Part shown: positions 53,116 to 61,123 of the stretch, piece by piece
Layout of the letters: each line of letters begins with the position of its first letter
Position numbering within the stretch: position 1 is the first letter of the stretch
The notes under the pieces: model-generated
The model's input: the letters and a program-made list of their open reading frames with translations, nothing else
Told to the model about the DNA's origin: nothing
Databases searched by the model: none
Assembly (NCBI GenBank): GCA_934351925.1
Contig: CAKRJT010000002.1
Coordinates: 1-64,000, forward strand
Direction: 5' to 3'
Length of the DNA: 64,000 nt
From: an uncultured Lachnospiraceae bacterium
Lineage (GTDB): Bacteria > Bacillota > Clostridia > Lachnospirales > Lachnospiraceae
Program-made: the position numbers and the translations under genes

Positions 53116-53213
53116 AAATCCACAAGTTATCCACAATCAAAACCCCTTATAAAATCCGCGTATTACAGTGTTTTCCACATTTTATCCACATTATCCACAT
53201 TTTTATATCCACA
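53116..53213 (+). promoter_or_regulatory. Cluster of DnaA boxes upstream of dnaD-dnaC
   Basis: Three perfect TTATCCACA boxes stand at 53127-53135, 53182-53190 and 53191-53199. Near matches are TTTTCCACA at 53171, ATATCCACA at 53205 and AAATCCACA at 53116. All six point the same way, and several are 9 to 14 bp apart, about one helical turn. The group lies 36 bp or more upstream of the -35 of the replication operon, fitting DnaA control of the helicase-loader genes. Confidence 0.8.
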
Positions 53214-53248
53214 AATTTCACAACTTTATTTTGTTACCCCAAAATCTA

Positions 53249-53277
53249 TTCTCAAACCTGCGGTGCTATGCTATACT
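53249..53277 (+). promoter_or_regulatory. Candidate promoter of dnaD-dnaC
   Basis: TTCTCA (53249-53254), a 17-base spacer and TATACT (53272-53277), about 34 bp before the ATG. The weak -35 suits a promoter aided by a bound activator such as DnaA. Confidence 0.45.
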
Positions 53278-53310
53278 TAATGTATAAATTTCAAGAAACG
53301 AGAGTACACC

Positions 53311-54480
53311 ATGGCACCGATTACACTTACTTCAACCTATACACCTAACGAGACCACCATACCGAATATTTTTCTGGATATGTATATGCCTTCCGCAAAC
53401 GGCGAGTTTGTGAAGGTCTATCTGTGTCTGCTTAGAATGTATTCCAATCCGGCAGCGCGCTCCTCAACACTCACCGAGATTGCCGATCTGTTAAACCATA
53501 CAGAGGGGGATGTAATCCGCGCCATCAAGTACTGGGAGAAGGCCGGTCTGTTGTCCGTAGGCTACAATGGAGATATTCCGACCAGCATAACCCTGCTTCC
53601 GATAAACCGGAAGCCGTACAGTTTTGCTTCTGATACCGTATCAGACAGCCTGCCGTCAGGAAGAACCAGCACCCTCCCTTGCGACAGTTCGGCTGAGTCG
53701 GCTGCCTCGCAGGAGAGCACCAATGCTCTGGGCGAGCAGACATCTGTACACGCATCCGACACCTCGCTGCCGGGCAAATATAACTATTCACCTGCCGCCA
53801 TCAAGCGCATGTGCGACAGCGACGACAACCTTCACCAGCTTATATTTGTTGCAGAAAAACTATTCGGAAAGACATTGACGAACTCAGAGATAAGCACCAT
53901 CATATATATACATAGTGATCTCCATTTTTCGGACGAGCTGCTTGAATATCTTTTTGAATACTGTGTCTCCCTCGAAAAGCGGAGCTTCCGCTACCTCGAG
54001 ATAGTTGCCATCAAGTGGCACGAGGAAGGGCTTGTGACCGCCGAACAGGCTAAGCAGCAGCATGAAATCCACAGCAGGAAGATCTACTCGGTTATGAAAG
54101 CGTTCGGGCTCAATGACCGCAAGCCGGGCAAGCCTGAGCTCGATTTTATCACAAAATGGTACGACGACTACGGCTTCGAGACCGAGCTAGTCATAGAGGC
54201 CTGCAACCGCACAATCCAGGCTCTTCACAAGCCAAGCTTCGAATACACGGACGGCATCCTGTCTAACTGGAGAAAGAAGAATGTCCACACCCTGTCAGAT
54301 GTCGAGGCGGCTGAGGCAGTTCATGCCGGGTCGCGAAAGAATAGCTGCAATACCGATAAGGCAGCCGTTTCTGCGCCAACGGCACGCACGCCCAAAAACA
54401 ACAACCGATTTAATAATTTTTCACAGCGTAAATATGATTTCAACGCACTTGAAAAGCAGCTTATCAACAAAAAGGATTGA
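53311..54480 (+). CDS. DnaD/DnaB-domain replication initiation protein
   Basis: Protein of 389 residues. A winged-helix N-terminus (about 25-100: GEFVKVYLCLLRMYSN, LTEIADLLNHTEGDVIRAIK, YWEKAGLLSVG), a Ser/Pro-rich linker of about 60 residues, then two DnaD C-terminal (DnaB_2) repeats at about 170-235 and 255-330. The second ends with SFEYTDGILSNWRKKNV, the YxxGILxNW motif that binds DNA. It belongs to the DnaD/DnaB group that helps load the replicative helicase. The tail contains basic, Asn-rich sequence. It is followed 22 bp later by dnaC. Confidence 0.88.
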   Translation: MAPITLTSTYTPNETTIPNIFLDMYMPSANGEFVKVYLCLLRMYSNPAARSSTLTEIADLLNHTEGDVIRAIKYWEKAGLLSVGYNGDIPTSITLLPINRKPYSFASDTVSDSLPSGRTSTLPCDSSAESAASQESTNALGEQTSVHASDTSLPGKYNYSPAAIKRMCDSDDNLHQLIFVAEKLFGKTLTNSEISTIIYIHSDLHFSDELLEYLFEYCVSLEKRSFRYLEIVAIKWHEEGLVTAEQAKQQHEIHSRKIYSVMKAFGLNDRKPGKPELDFITKWYDDYGFETELVIEACNRTIQALHKPSFEYTDGILSNWRKKNVHTLSDVEAAEAVHAGSRKNSCNTDKAAVSAPTARTPKNNNRFNNFSQRKYDFNALEKQLINKKD

Positions 54481-54502
54481 TTATTATAGAGGATTGATAT
54501 AG

Positions 54503-55480
54503 ATGAAACTGAACAATTCACAGTATGATACAATTATGAGGATGTACGACACAAAACAGAGCCACGCGCGTGCCGTTCAGAGCGCCCGCTATGAAGAGAT
54601 AAACGCGCGGCTTCCCGAGTACGATGAGCTCAGAAAGGAGACAGCCGCTATTTCCGCCGAGGCTGCAAGAGCTGCCCTCAGAGGCGATATGAGCAAACGT
54701 GAGAAGCTGTCCGGCAGGCTCGCCTCCATAAACGAGGAAAAGAGGATACTTCTGTCATCCGCCGGCTATCCGGAAGACTACCTTGACCTTCACTACGAGT
54801 GCCCGCTCTGCAACGATACCGGCTTCGTAGGTGGTCAGAAATGCCGATGTTTTAAACAGGCTGCCATCGACCTTCTCTACAACCAGTCCAACATTAAAAA
54901 AATTCTCCTACTTGAAAATTTCCATAACTTCAATTATGATTGGTATTCGGAGGATTACATTGACCCGGTTTCGGGTATATCCGCCTTGGAGAACATTGTC
55001 AACGTCACTAAGGATGTCAACTCTTTTATAAGTGATTTTCCTTCCGGTCAGAACCTTCTGTTCTATGGTGATACCGGAGTTGGTAAGACATTTTTAACTC
55101 ACTGTATTGCCGGTGAATTGCTTGGCATGGGTCATTCCGTGCTGTATTTATCAGCAATCGATTTATTTGATCTTTTTTCAAAATATGCTTTTGATAATGA
55201 CAGCGAAGCAGATTACAGGGATGCATTTTCACAGATTCTTGACTGCGGGCTGCTTATTATAGACGACCTTGGCACGGAGCTCGTGAACAGCTTCACTAAT
55301 TCACGATTATTTTATTGCATCAATGAAAGAATCCTTGCAGGTCTGTCAACAATTATATCAACGAATCTGAGTCTTGAGGAGCTTATGAATACCTATTCTG
55401 AGCGTATTTTTTCCAGACTCACCATGTCATACAAGATATTCAAAATATATGGTGACGACATTCGTTTGAAGAAACTTTAA
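54503..55480 (+). CDS. dnaC: DnaC-like helicase loader ATPase
   Basis: Protein of 325 residues. A basic, Ala-rich coiled N-terminus (about 1-90), a zinc motif ECPLCNDTGFVGGQKCRCF (CxxC...CxC), then an AAA+ domain with Walker A LFYGDTGVGKTFLTHCIAG, Walker B CGLLIIDDLGTE, and an arginine in ERIFSRLTMSYK as likely sensor or finger. This is the DnaC/DnaI-type loader that places the replicative helicase at origins. It differs from the IstB transposition ATPase by the N-terminal zinc region and the setting with a DnaD protein. A second set of boxes is not needed: it shares the DnaA-box promoter upstream. Confidence 0.9.
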   Translation: MKLNNSQYDTIMRMYDTKQSHARAVQSARYEEINARLPEYDELRKETAAISAEAARAALRGDMSKREKLSGRLASINEEKRILLSSAGYPEDYLDLHYECPLCNDTGFVGGQKCRCFKQAAIDLLYNQSNIKKILLLENFHNFNYDWYSEDYIDPVSGISALENIVNVTKDVNSFISDFPSGQNLLFYGDTGVGKTFLTHCIAGELLGMGHSVLYLSAIDLFDLFSKYAFDNDSEADYRDAFSQILDCGLLIIDDLGTELVNSFTNSRLFYCINERILAGLSTIISTNLSLEELMNTYSERIFSRLTMSYKIFKIYGDDIRLKKL

Positions 55481-55510
55481 TCACAACACACATCTACGGA
55501 GGAAAATATC

Positions 55511-56683
55511 ATGCTTCAGGAAGAACGCGACCTTGAAACCATACCAGTGGGGGCACTTGGAATCATTCCCCTTAAGGGCTGTGAACAGCTCAGCCAGAAG
55601 GTAAATGACTACCTTGTTCAATGGAGAACCGAAAGAGAAAATGAGCATAAGTCTACAATAGCTTTTGCAGGATACCAGAGAGACCACTACATCTTAAGCG
55701 CAAGCGTACCACGCTTCGGCTCAGGAGAGGCTAAAGGAATTATCAACGAATCTGTCCGCGGATATGATTTGTACCTTTTAGTCGATGTATGCAACTATAG
55801 CCTTACCTACTCTCTGTGCGGTAAGGAGAACCACATGTCACCTGATGACCATTACCAGGATTTAAAGCGTATCATCGCTGCTGTAGGCGGTAAGGCAAGA
55901 AGAATCACCGTCATCATGCCTTTCCTCTATGAGAGCAGACAGCACAAGAGAAGCGGACGTGAGTCCTTAGACTGTGCTCTTGCACTTCAGGAGCTCACAG
56001 ACATGGGTGTTGACAACATCATCACCTTCGATGCCCACGACCCACGAGTACAGAACGCTATTCCGTTAAAGGGCTTTGAGACTGTACAGCCTGCTTACCA
56101 GTTCATCAAGTATCTCACCAGAAATGTATCTGATATAACCTTCGACAGTGACCACATGATGATTATAAGCCCGGATGAGGGAGGAACACATAGAGCCGTA
56201 TACTTTGCAAATGTGCTCGGTCTTGATGTAGGTATGTTCTACAAGAGAAGAGATTATACTAAGATTGTAAATGGCCGTAACCCTATCGTCGCACACGAAT
56301 TCCTCGGAAGCTCTGTTGAAGGCAAGGATGTATTTATCATCGACGATATGATTTCCTCAGGCGAGAGCATGCTTGATGTTGCAAAGGAATTAAAGGCACG
56401 CAAGGCAAAGAGAGTATTCCTCGCAAGCACCTTCGGTCTTTTCACCAATGGTCTTGAGAAGTTCGATGAGGCTTATGAGGCCGGTCTTATAGATAAGGTT
56501 CTCACAACGAATGTTATCTACCAGACACCTGAGCTTCTCTCCAAGCCATATTATATCAGTGTAGATATGAGCAAGTACATTGCACTCATCATCGACACGC
56601 TCAACCATGATGCTTCCATAAGCAAGCTTCTCGACCCGGTTGACAGAATCCAGAAGCTTCTCAAGGAGTACAATAAGAAGTAA
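55511..56683 (+). CDS. prs: Ribose-phosphate pyrophosphokinase, long Clostridia form
   Basis: Protein of 390 residues, about 75 longer than the classical 315-residue enzyme because of an N-terminal extension and inserts. FIIDDMISSGESMLDVAKEL is the PRPP-binding loop (DDxxxSG). ITFDAHDPRVQNAIP matches the flexible DxH region and SPDEGGTHRAVYFANVLG the catalytic region. It makes PRPP from ribose-5-phosphate and ATP for nucleotides, His and Trp. GGAGG stands seven bases before the ATG. It is 30 bp after dnaC, so probably at least partly cotranscribed. The codon use is more biased toward preferred codons than in dnaC, as expected for a highly expressed gene. Confidence 0.93.
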   Translation: MLQEERDLETIPVGALGIIPLKGCEQLSQKVNDYLVQWRTERENEHKSTIAFAGYQRDHYILSASVPRFGSGEAKGIINESVRGYDLYLLVDVCNYSLTYSLCGKENHMSPDDHYQDLKRIIAAVGGKARRITVIMPFLYESRQHKRSGRESLDCALALQELTDMGVDNIITFDAHDPRVQNAIPLKGFETVQPAYQFIKYLTRNVSDITFDSDHMMIISPDEGGTHRAVYFANVLGLDVGMFYKRRDYTKIVNGRNPIVAHEFLGSSVEGKDVFIIDDMISSGESMLDVAKELKARKAKRVFLASTFGLFTNGLEKFDEAYEAGLIDKVLTTNVIYQTPELLSKPYYISVDMSKYIALIIDTLNHDASISKLLDPVDRIQKLLKEYNKK

Positions 56684-56706
56684 TTTAGTTAATTACAAAC
56701 CCGGAC

Positions 56707-56850
56707 GGGTGTTAAAACATGCATTCAGGTATATGAGTGTATGCACCGTCTGTATATATGCATAGCGGCTCCGTTGTGACCAAAAGTTGCGCTATTCATA
56801 TATACAGCCGGCACATACACGGCGTAGCTGTCCGGCATGTTTTAACACCC
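56707..56850. repeat. 144-bp nested inverted repeat between prs and PBP gene
   Basis: Three stacked stems: GGGTGTTAAAACATGC (56707-56722) with GCATGTTTTAACACCC (56835-56850), 16 of 16; GTGTATG (56737-56743) with CATACAC (56814-56820); CTGTATATATGCATAGCG (56750-56767) with CGCTATTCATATATACAG (56790-56807), 17 of 18. The apical loop is 22 bases. TGTTTTATAT follows. It may terminate both convergent genes, or be a small non-autonomous mobile element or structured RNA. Confidence 0.85.
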
Positions 56851-56937
56851 TGTTTTATATATTCCAGACATTTTTGCATATGTATGTCTTTATTGATTGT
56901 ATTAAAATTCAACCTTCCCATGCTATCTGCTCTCCGG

Positions 56938-59436
56938 CTACGGCAGCTTCACATCCGTATCTCCTCCCGCCGTATACCCGGCATTGGTATCGCCGCCTGA
57001 GAAGGTGCCGGTTCCCGCGCTCACATCTCCTCCGGCTGTTCCGGCGGAATCCGAATCCCCTCTGCTATTTCCCGGTGCATTGGTATCTCCTCCGACAGTT
57101 CCCGCACCCTTATCCCCTCCTGCAGAGCCGTGGGCATTGCCGTCACCTCCAAGTACCCCTGCATTCTGGTCACCGCTGACAGTACCTGAAGCATTTGTGT
57201 CACCTCCGGGATGACCGGACACATTGCCATCACCCGATACCATTCCTGAGGCATTTGTGTCACCTCCGGGATGACCGGACACATTGCTATCACCCGATAC
57301 CGTTCCTGTGACATTTGTGTCACCTCCTGCCGATGACGCTGCATTACCGTCACCACCGTCTCCATTATAGCTCTTGTCCCCCAGTACATTCTGTATGTCC
57401 TCAATGGCGGCTGTCGATTCCTGCCGGCTGTTATCGCCATTAACAATAATGTCATCAGGCAGCGTATCAGTTCCGGCACCGTCATCAGCGTATTCGGTGT
57501 ATTCGGGAAACTCTTTTATTTCAAGTCCTTCGTGAACAGCCTGCATGAAGCTCTTCCATATTGTCATAGGATATGTGCCGCCCGTAAGGTCAGCCATCCT
57601 CCTTGGAATGTCATACCCAACCCACACCGCAGTTGTGTAGTATGCGGAATATCCCACGGTCCAGCCATCCTTGTTGTCCGTTGTAGTTCCCGTCTTTACC
57701 GCAGCTACCGCGTTATCAAGCTTAGCCCCTGTGGCAATTCCGTGTTCCACACCATATTGCAGCATTTTGCTCACCATTCTGGCTGCATTCTTTTCATAAA
57801 TCTGCGTCCCATTGCCTCCATTATCCACAATAGTCCTGCCCTTTGAGTCGGTTATCCTCATAACCGCCGTAGGTTCGTGGAAAACTCCGTCACCCGCAAG
57901 CGCCGCATAAGCGCCCGCCATCTCAAGTGCGCTCGCTCCATAGCTCCACCCGCCAAGGCATGCCGCCATATAATGCTCGTCCTCGCCAAGCTTGCCAAAA
58001 TGCATCTTTTTTACAAAGGACATTCCGTACTCAGGTGTAATCTGTTCAAAAAGCTTCCATGCCGCCACGTTTGATGACCACGCGAGTGCCTCCTGCAAGG
58101 TCTCCTCACCGGGATATCTGTTCTCAAAATTCTCCGGACCGCCCTCCATCGGTGAATCATCTATAAGCTCATCCGGGTTATGTCCAAGTCCCAGATACGG
58201 TGCATACACCACAAGCGGCTTGATGGCACTTCCCGGCTGCCTGAAGCTCTGGTACGCACGATTGAGCGTATAGCCGGGAAGCCCCTGATTTCTGCCTCCA
58301 ACAATCGCCATGACATATCCTGCAACATTGTCTATACATACCGCCGAAGCCTGAAGCTTATACACGCCTTCATCGTTAGTCTCCGTATTCCAAGCCAATG
58401 CAGCATCCAGCGAATCCATGAGAAGCTGCTGCTTGTCCATATCTATCGCCGTGTATATCCTGTATCCTCCTGTAAAAAGAGTTCTCTGATAACGCGAATA
58501 CCAGTCATCATACAGCTCCTTGTACGCTGCCTCGTCATCCTCGTCGATAAATTCATATCTGAAATTAAAGCCCGCCGCTTTCATAAGTGAGCGCGTAGCG
58601 CAGTAGTACACATAAGTCTCAACCGAATCATACTTCTCAGCTTCGGATGGGGTCAGCACAATCTCTTCGTCTATCGCCTTCTGATATTCTTCATCGGATA
58701 TGCTCCCGTAATCATGCAGCAGTCCAAGTATGTAATCCCGCCTCTCCACTCCTCTGTCCAAATGCTCAAATGGGTCATACTTGGATGGATTATTAGGTAT
58801 TGTTGTCAAAAATACAAGCTGTGATATCGACAGCTCACCCGCAGCTTTGTTAAAGTACCCCTGCGCCGCCGCCTCAATACCGTACAGACCATTGGCGAAA
58901 TATATATTATTTATGTAAAATTCAAGTATCTGATCCTTGGTATAGCGCTTTTCAAGCTCCATCGAAAGAAAAATCTCTGTTATCTTCCTCTCCCATGTGA
59001 CATCCTGTGAAAGATAGATATTTCTGGCTACCTGCTGGGTTATGGTACTCGCACCCTGCGCCTTGCTCTTAGTCTTAAAATTAATGCTTCCGGCTCTTAT
59101 TATAGCGGCAATATCTATGCCTCCATGTCTATAGAACTTTCTATCCTCAATGAGAACGAATGCATCCTTTACGACCTTCGGTATCTTATAGGACTCAAGA
59201 TAATACAGCTCCTTCACACCGCTGACTGTTGTTATCTCTTCCCCATTCACGTCATAAATAATACTTGTCTCCGTACTTCTGAAATCAGAAAGCCTGCTTG
59301 CTGCTGCGATCGCCTTCGCATTGCCTATATACTTCCCTACTGCAGACAAATAAGGGCTGACGGCGATAAGCCCCAGCCCCACAATCGACAACAATATGAT
59401 AAAGACAATCAAAAATATCTTCAAGCCCCTCTTCAT
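56938..59436 (-). CDS. Class A penicillin-binding protein (PBP1A-type) with repeat tail
   Basis: Protein of 832 residues. A short cytoplasmic start, a membrane helix (about 8-30), a GT51 glycosyltransferase domain (VLIEDRKFYRHGGIDIAAII with catalytic Glu, QGASTITQQVARNIYLS, then the RKITEIFLSMELEK segment), and a transpeptidase domain: RQPGSAIKPLVVYAPYL (SxxK), AWSSNVAAWK (SxN), AVKTGTTTDNKDGWTVGYS (KTG). It polymerises and cross-links peptidoglycan. The last 150 residues are a low-complexity Gly/Asp/Asn/Ser tail with GGDTN units. A GTG inside the ribosome site precedes by two codons; I use ATG 59436 after AGAGG. Confidence 0.95.
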   Translation of the reverse strand: MKRGLKIFLIVFIILLSIVGLGLIAVSPYLSAVGKYIGNAKAIAAASRLSDFRSTETSIIYDVNGEEITTVSGVKELYYLESYKIPKVVKDAFVLIEDRKFYRHGGIDIAAIIRAGSINFKTKSKAQGASTITQQVARNIYLSQDVTWERKITEIFLSMELEKRYTKDQILEFYINNIYFANGLYGIEAAAQGYFNKAAGELSISQLVFLTTIPNNPSKYDPFEHLDRGVERRDYILGLLHDYGSISDEEYQKAIDEEIVLTPSEAEKYDSVETYVYYCATRSLMKAAGFNFRYEFIDEDDEAAYKELYDDWYSRYQRTLFTGGYRIYTAIDMDKQQLLMDSLDAALAWNTETNDEGVYKLQASAVCIDNVAGYVMAIVGGRNQGLPGYTLNRAYQSFRQPGSAIKPLVVYAPYLGLGHNPDELIDDSPMEGGPENFENRYPGEETLQEALAWSSNVAAWKLFEQITPEYGMSFVKKMHFGKLGEDEHYMAACLGGWSYGASALEMAGAYAALAGDGVFHEPTAVMRITDSKGRTIVDNGGNGTQIYEKNAARMVSKMLQYGVEHGIATGAKLDNAVAAVKTGTTTDNKDGWTVGYSAYYTTAVWVGYDIPRRMADLTGGTYPMTIWKSFMQAVHEGLEIKEFPEYTEYADDGAGTDTLPDDIIVNGDNSRQESTAAIEDIQNVLGDKSYNGDGGDGNAASSAGGDTNVTGTVSGDSNVSGHPGGDTNASGMVSGDGNVSGHPGGDTNASGTVSGDQNAGVLGGDGNAHGSAGGDKGAGTVGGDTNAPGNSRGDSDSAGTAGGDVSAGTGTFSGGDTNAGYTAGGDTDVKLP
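57185..57319. repeat. 60-bp tandem repeat in the PBP tail
   Basis: Two nearly identical 60-bp units (57185-57244 and 57245-57304), starting CCTGARGCATTTGTGTCACC, and the beginning of a third. They encode 20-residue units containing SGHPGGDTNASG in the Gly/Asp/Asn tail. Confidence 0.88.
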
Positions 59437-59532
59437 ATCCACCTCTGAATCTTCGGTATATTAGATAACTTCAAAACCCAAAATCACCAATAAGCAGTTG
59501 TGAACAATACATTATATATATCAATCAGCGTA

Positions 59533-59559
59533 CATACTGCAAGCATTGCCTGCAGTATG
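59533..59559. terminator. Hairpin after asnS
   Basis: CATACTGCA (59533-59541) and TGCAGTATG (59551-59559) form a perfect nine-base stem. No T run follows, so a terminator role is only suggested. Two copies of TGCTTATTGGTG (minus strand) lie in the same gap. Confidence 0.4.
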
Positions 59560-59605
59560 CCACCAATAAGCACTCTGAAAATTTTATTTTCAAGCTGCTT
59601 ATAAA

Positions 59606-60997
59606 TTATAAATCGCAGTTACCTACAGTTCTTGGGAACGGAACAACATCACGGATATTGCCCATGCCTGTAAGGTACATTACGCAGCGCTCAAAGCCAA
59701 GGCCGAAACCGGCATGTCTTGCTGAACCGTACTTTCTAAGGTCAAGGTAGAACTGGTAGTCCTCCTTCTTAAGACCAAGCTCATCCATTCTCGCAACGAG
59801 CTTATCGTAATCGTCCTCTCTCTGGCTTCCACCTATAATCTCACCGATACCCGGAACAAGGCAGTCCATAGCGGCAACTGTCTTTCCATCTTCATTGAGC
59901 TTCATGTAGAATGCCTTAATCTCCTTCGGATAATCCGTAACAAAAAGCGGTCTCTTATAAATCTCTTCGGTGAGGAAACGCTCATGCTCTGTCTGTAAAT
60001 CGCAGCCCCATGATACCTTGTACTCGAACTTGTCATTGTGCTGCTCAAGTATCTTGACAGCCTCTGTGTATGTCACATGACCGAACTCTGAGTTAAGCAC
60101 ATGGTTGAGTCTCTCAAGAAGCCCCTTGTCAACGAAGCTGTTGAAGAAGTTCATCTCCTCAGGAGCGTTCTCAAGCACATATCTTATAACATACTTAATC
60201 ATGTTCTCAGCAAGTATCATATCATCCTTAAGGTCTGCAAACGCCATCTCAGGCTCAATCATCCAGAACTCAGCAGCATGCCTTGTTGTGTTGGAGTTCT
60301 CTGCACGGAAGGTAGGTCCGAATGTATAAATATTCTTGAATGCCATCGCATAGGTCTCACCGTTAAGCTGACCGCTTACAGTAAGATTAGTAGGCTTTCC
60401 AAAGAAATCCTTGGAATAATCGACCTTGCCGTCCTCTGTCTTAGGAACATTGTTCAAATCCATGGTTGTTACCTGGAACATCTCGCCTGCGCCCTCGCAG
60501 TCACTTCCTGTTATGAGCGGAGTGTGAACATATACAAAGTTTCTCTCCTGAAAGAACTGATGGATGGCGTAAGCGATAAGTGAACGCACTCTGAACACCG
60601 CCTGGAAGGTGTTGGTTCTAGGTCTTAAATGCGTGATTGTTCTGAGATACTCCATCGAATGTCTCTTCTTCTGAAGCGGATAATCAGGAGTGCTCTCTCC
60701 CTCAACCTCTATGCTGTCTGCCTGAATCTCAAACGGCTGCTTGGCATCCGGTGTAGCGATGAGCGTACCTGTAACAATGATAGCAGCGCCAACATTGAGC
60801 TTGCTTATCTGTGCAAAATTCTCCATAGTGTCATGGTATACAACCTGTAAAGGCTCAAAAAATGTTCCGTCATTCACAACTATAAATCCGAATGTCTTAG
60901 AATCACGGACACTGCGCACCCAGCCTCCGACTGTAACCTTATTCCCAAGATATTTTTCCTTGTCCCTGAATAAATCTCTGATGTTAATTAGTTCCAT
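59606..60997 (-). CDS. asnS: Asparaginyl-tRNA synthetase
   Basis: Protein of 463 residues, normal for AsnRS. An OB-fold anticodon domain (about 1-110: VTVGGWVRSVRDSKTFGFI) and a class II catalytic domain: FRAENSNTTRHAAEF (motif 2) and GFGLGFERCVMYLTG (motif 3), with the Asn-specific GSDCEGAGEMFQV. It charges tRNA-Asn. A good promoter lies at 61087-61115. No T-box features (no specifier loop plus GGTGGxACCGCG) are visible in the 90-base leader. Confidence 0.98.
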   Translation of the reverse strand: MELINIRDLFRDKEKYLGNKVTVGGWVRSVRDSKTFGFIVVNDGTFFEPLQVVYHDTMENFAQISKLNVGAAIIVTGTLIATPDAKQPFEIQADSIEVEGESTPDYPLQKKRHSMEYLRTITHLRPRTNTFQAVFRVRSLIAYAIHQFFQERNFVYVHTPLITGSDCEGAGEMFQVTTMDLNNVPKTEDGKVDYSKDFFGKPTNLTVSGQLNGETYAMAFKNIYTFGPTFRAENSNTTRHAAEFWMIEPEMAFADLKDDMILAENMIKYVIRYVLENAPEEMNFFNSFVDKGLLERLNHVLNSEFGHVTYTEAVKILEQHNDKFEYKVSWGCDLQTEHERFLTEEIYKRPLFVTDYPKEIKAFYMKLNEDGKTVAAMDCLVPGIGEIIGGSQREDDYDKLVARMDELGLKKEDYQFYLDLRKYGSARHAGFGLGFERCVMYLTGMGNIRDVVPFPRTVGNCDL

Positions 60998-61086
60998 ATC
61001 AATAATCCTCTCTAATCTGCATGTACCGAAATATTGTGATTACCGCCGCAGCAAATTCCTGCTGCCTGCATAATCTGTCACTCTTC

Positions 61087-61115
61087 ATCTTACAATATTA
61101 TCCGCATATGGTCAA
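61087..61115 (-). promoter_or_regulatory. SigA promoter of asnS
   Basis: On the minus strand TTGACC (61115-61110), a 17-base spacer and TAAGAT (61092-61087). It gives a leader of about 83 bases with a small GCAGC-GCTGC hairpin. Confidence 0.65.
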
Positions 61116-61123
61116 TCGTTTTG

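Noticed and set aside
53100..53230. Chromosomal origin oriC
   Set aside because: DnaA boxes are present, but dnaA, dnaN, rpmH or parAB genes are absent and the boxes are placed as operators before dnaD-dnaC.
60998..61086. T-box leader for asnS
   Set aside because: The leader is only about 83 bases and lacks the GGTGGxACCGCG sequence and specifier stem.
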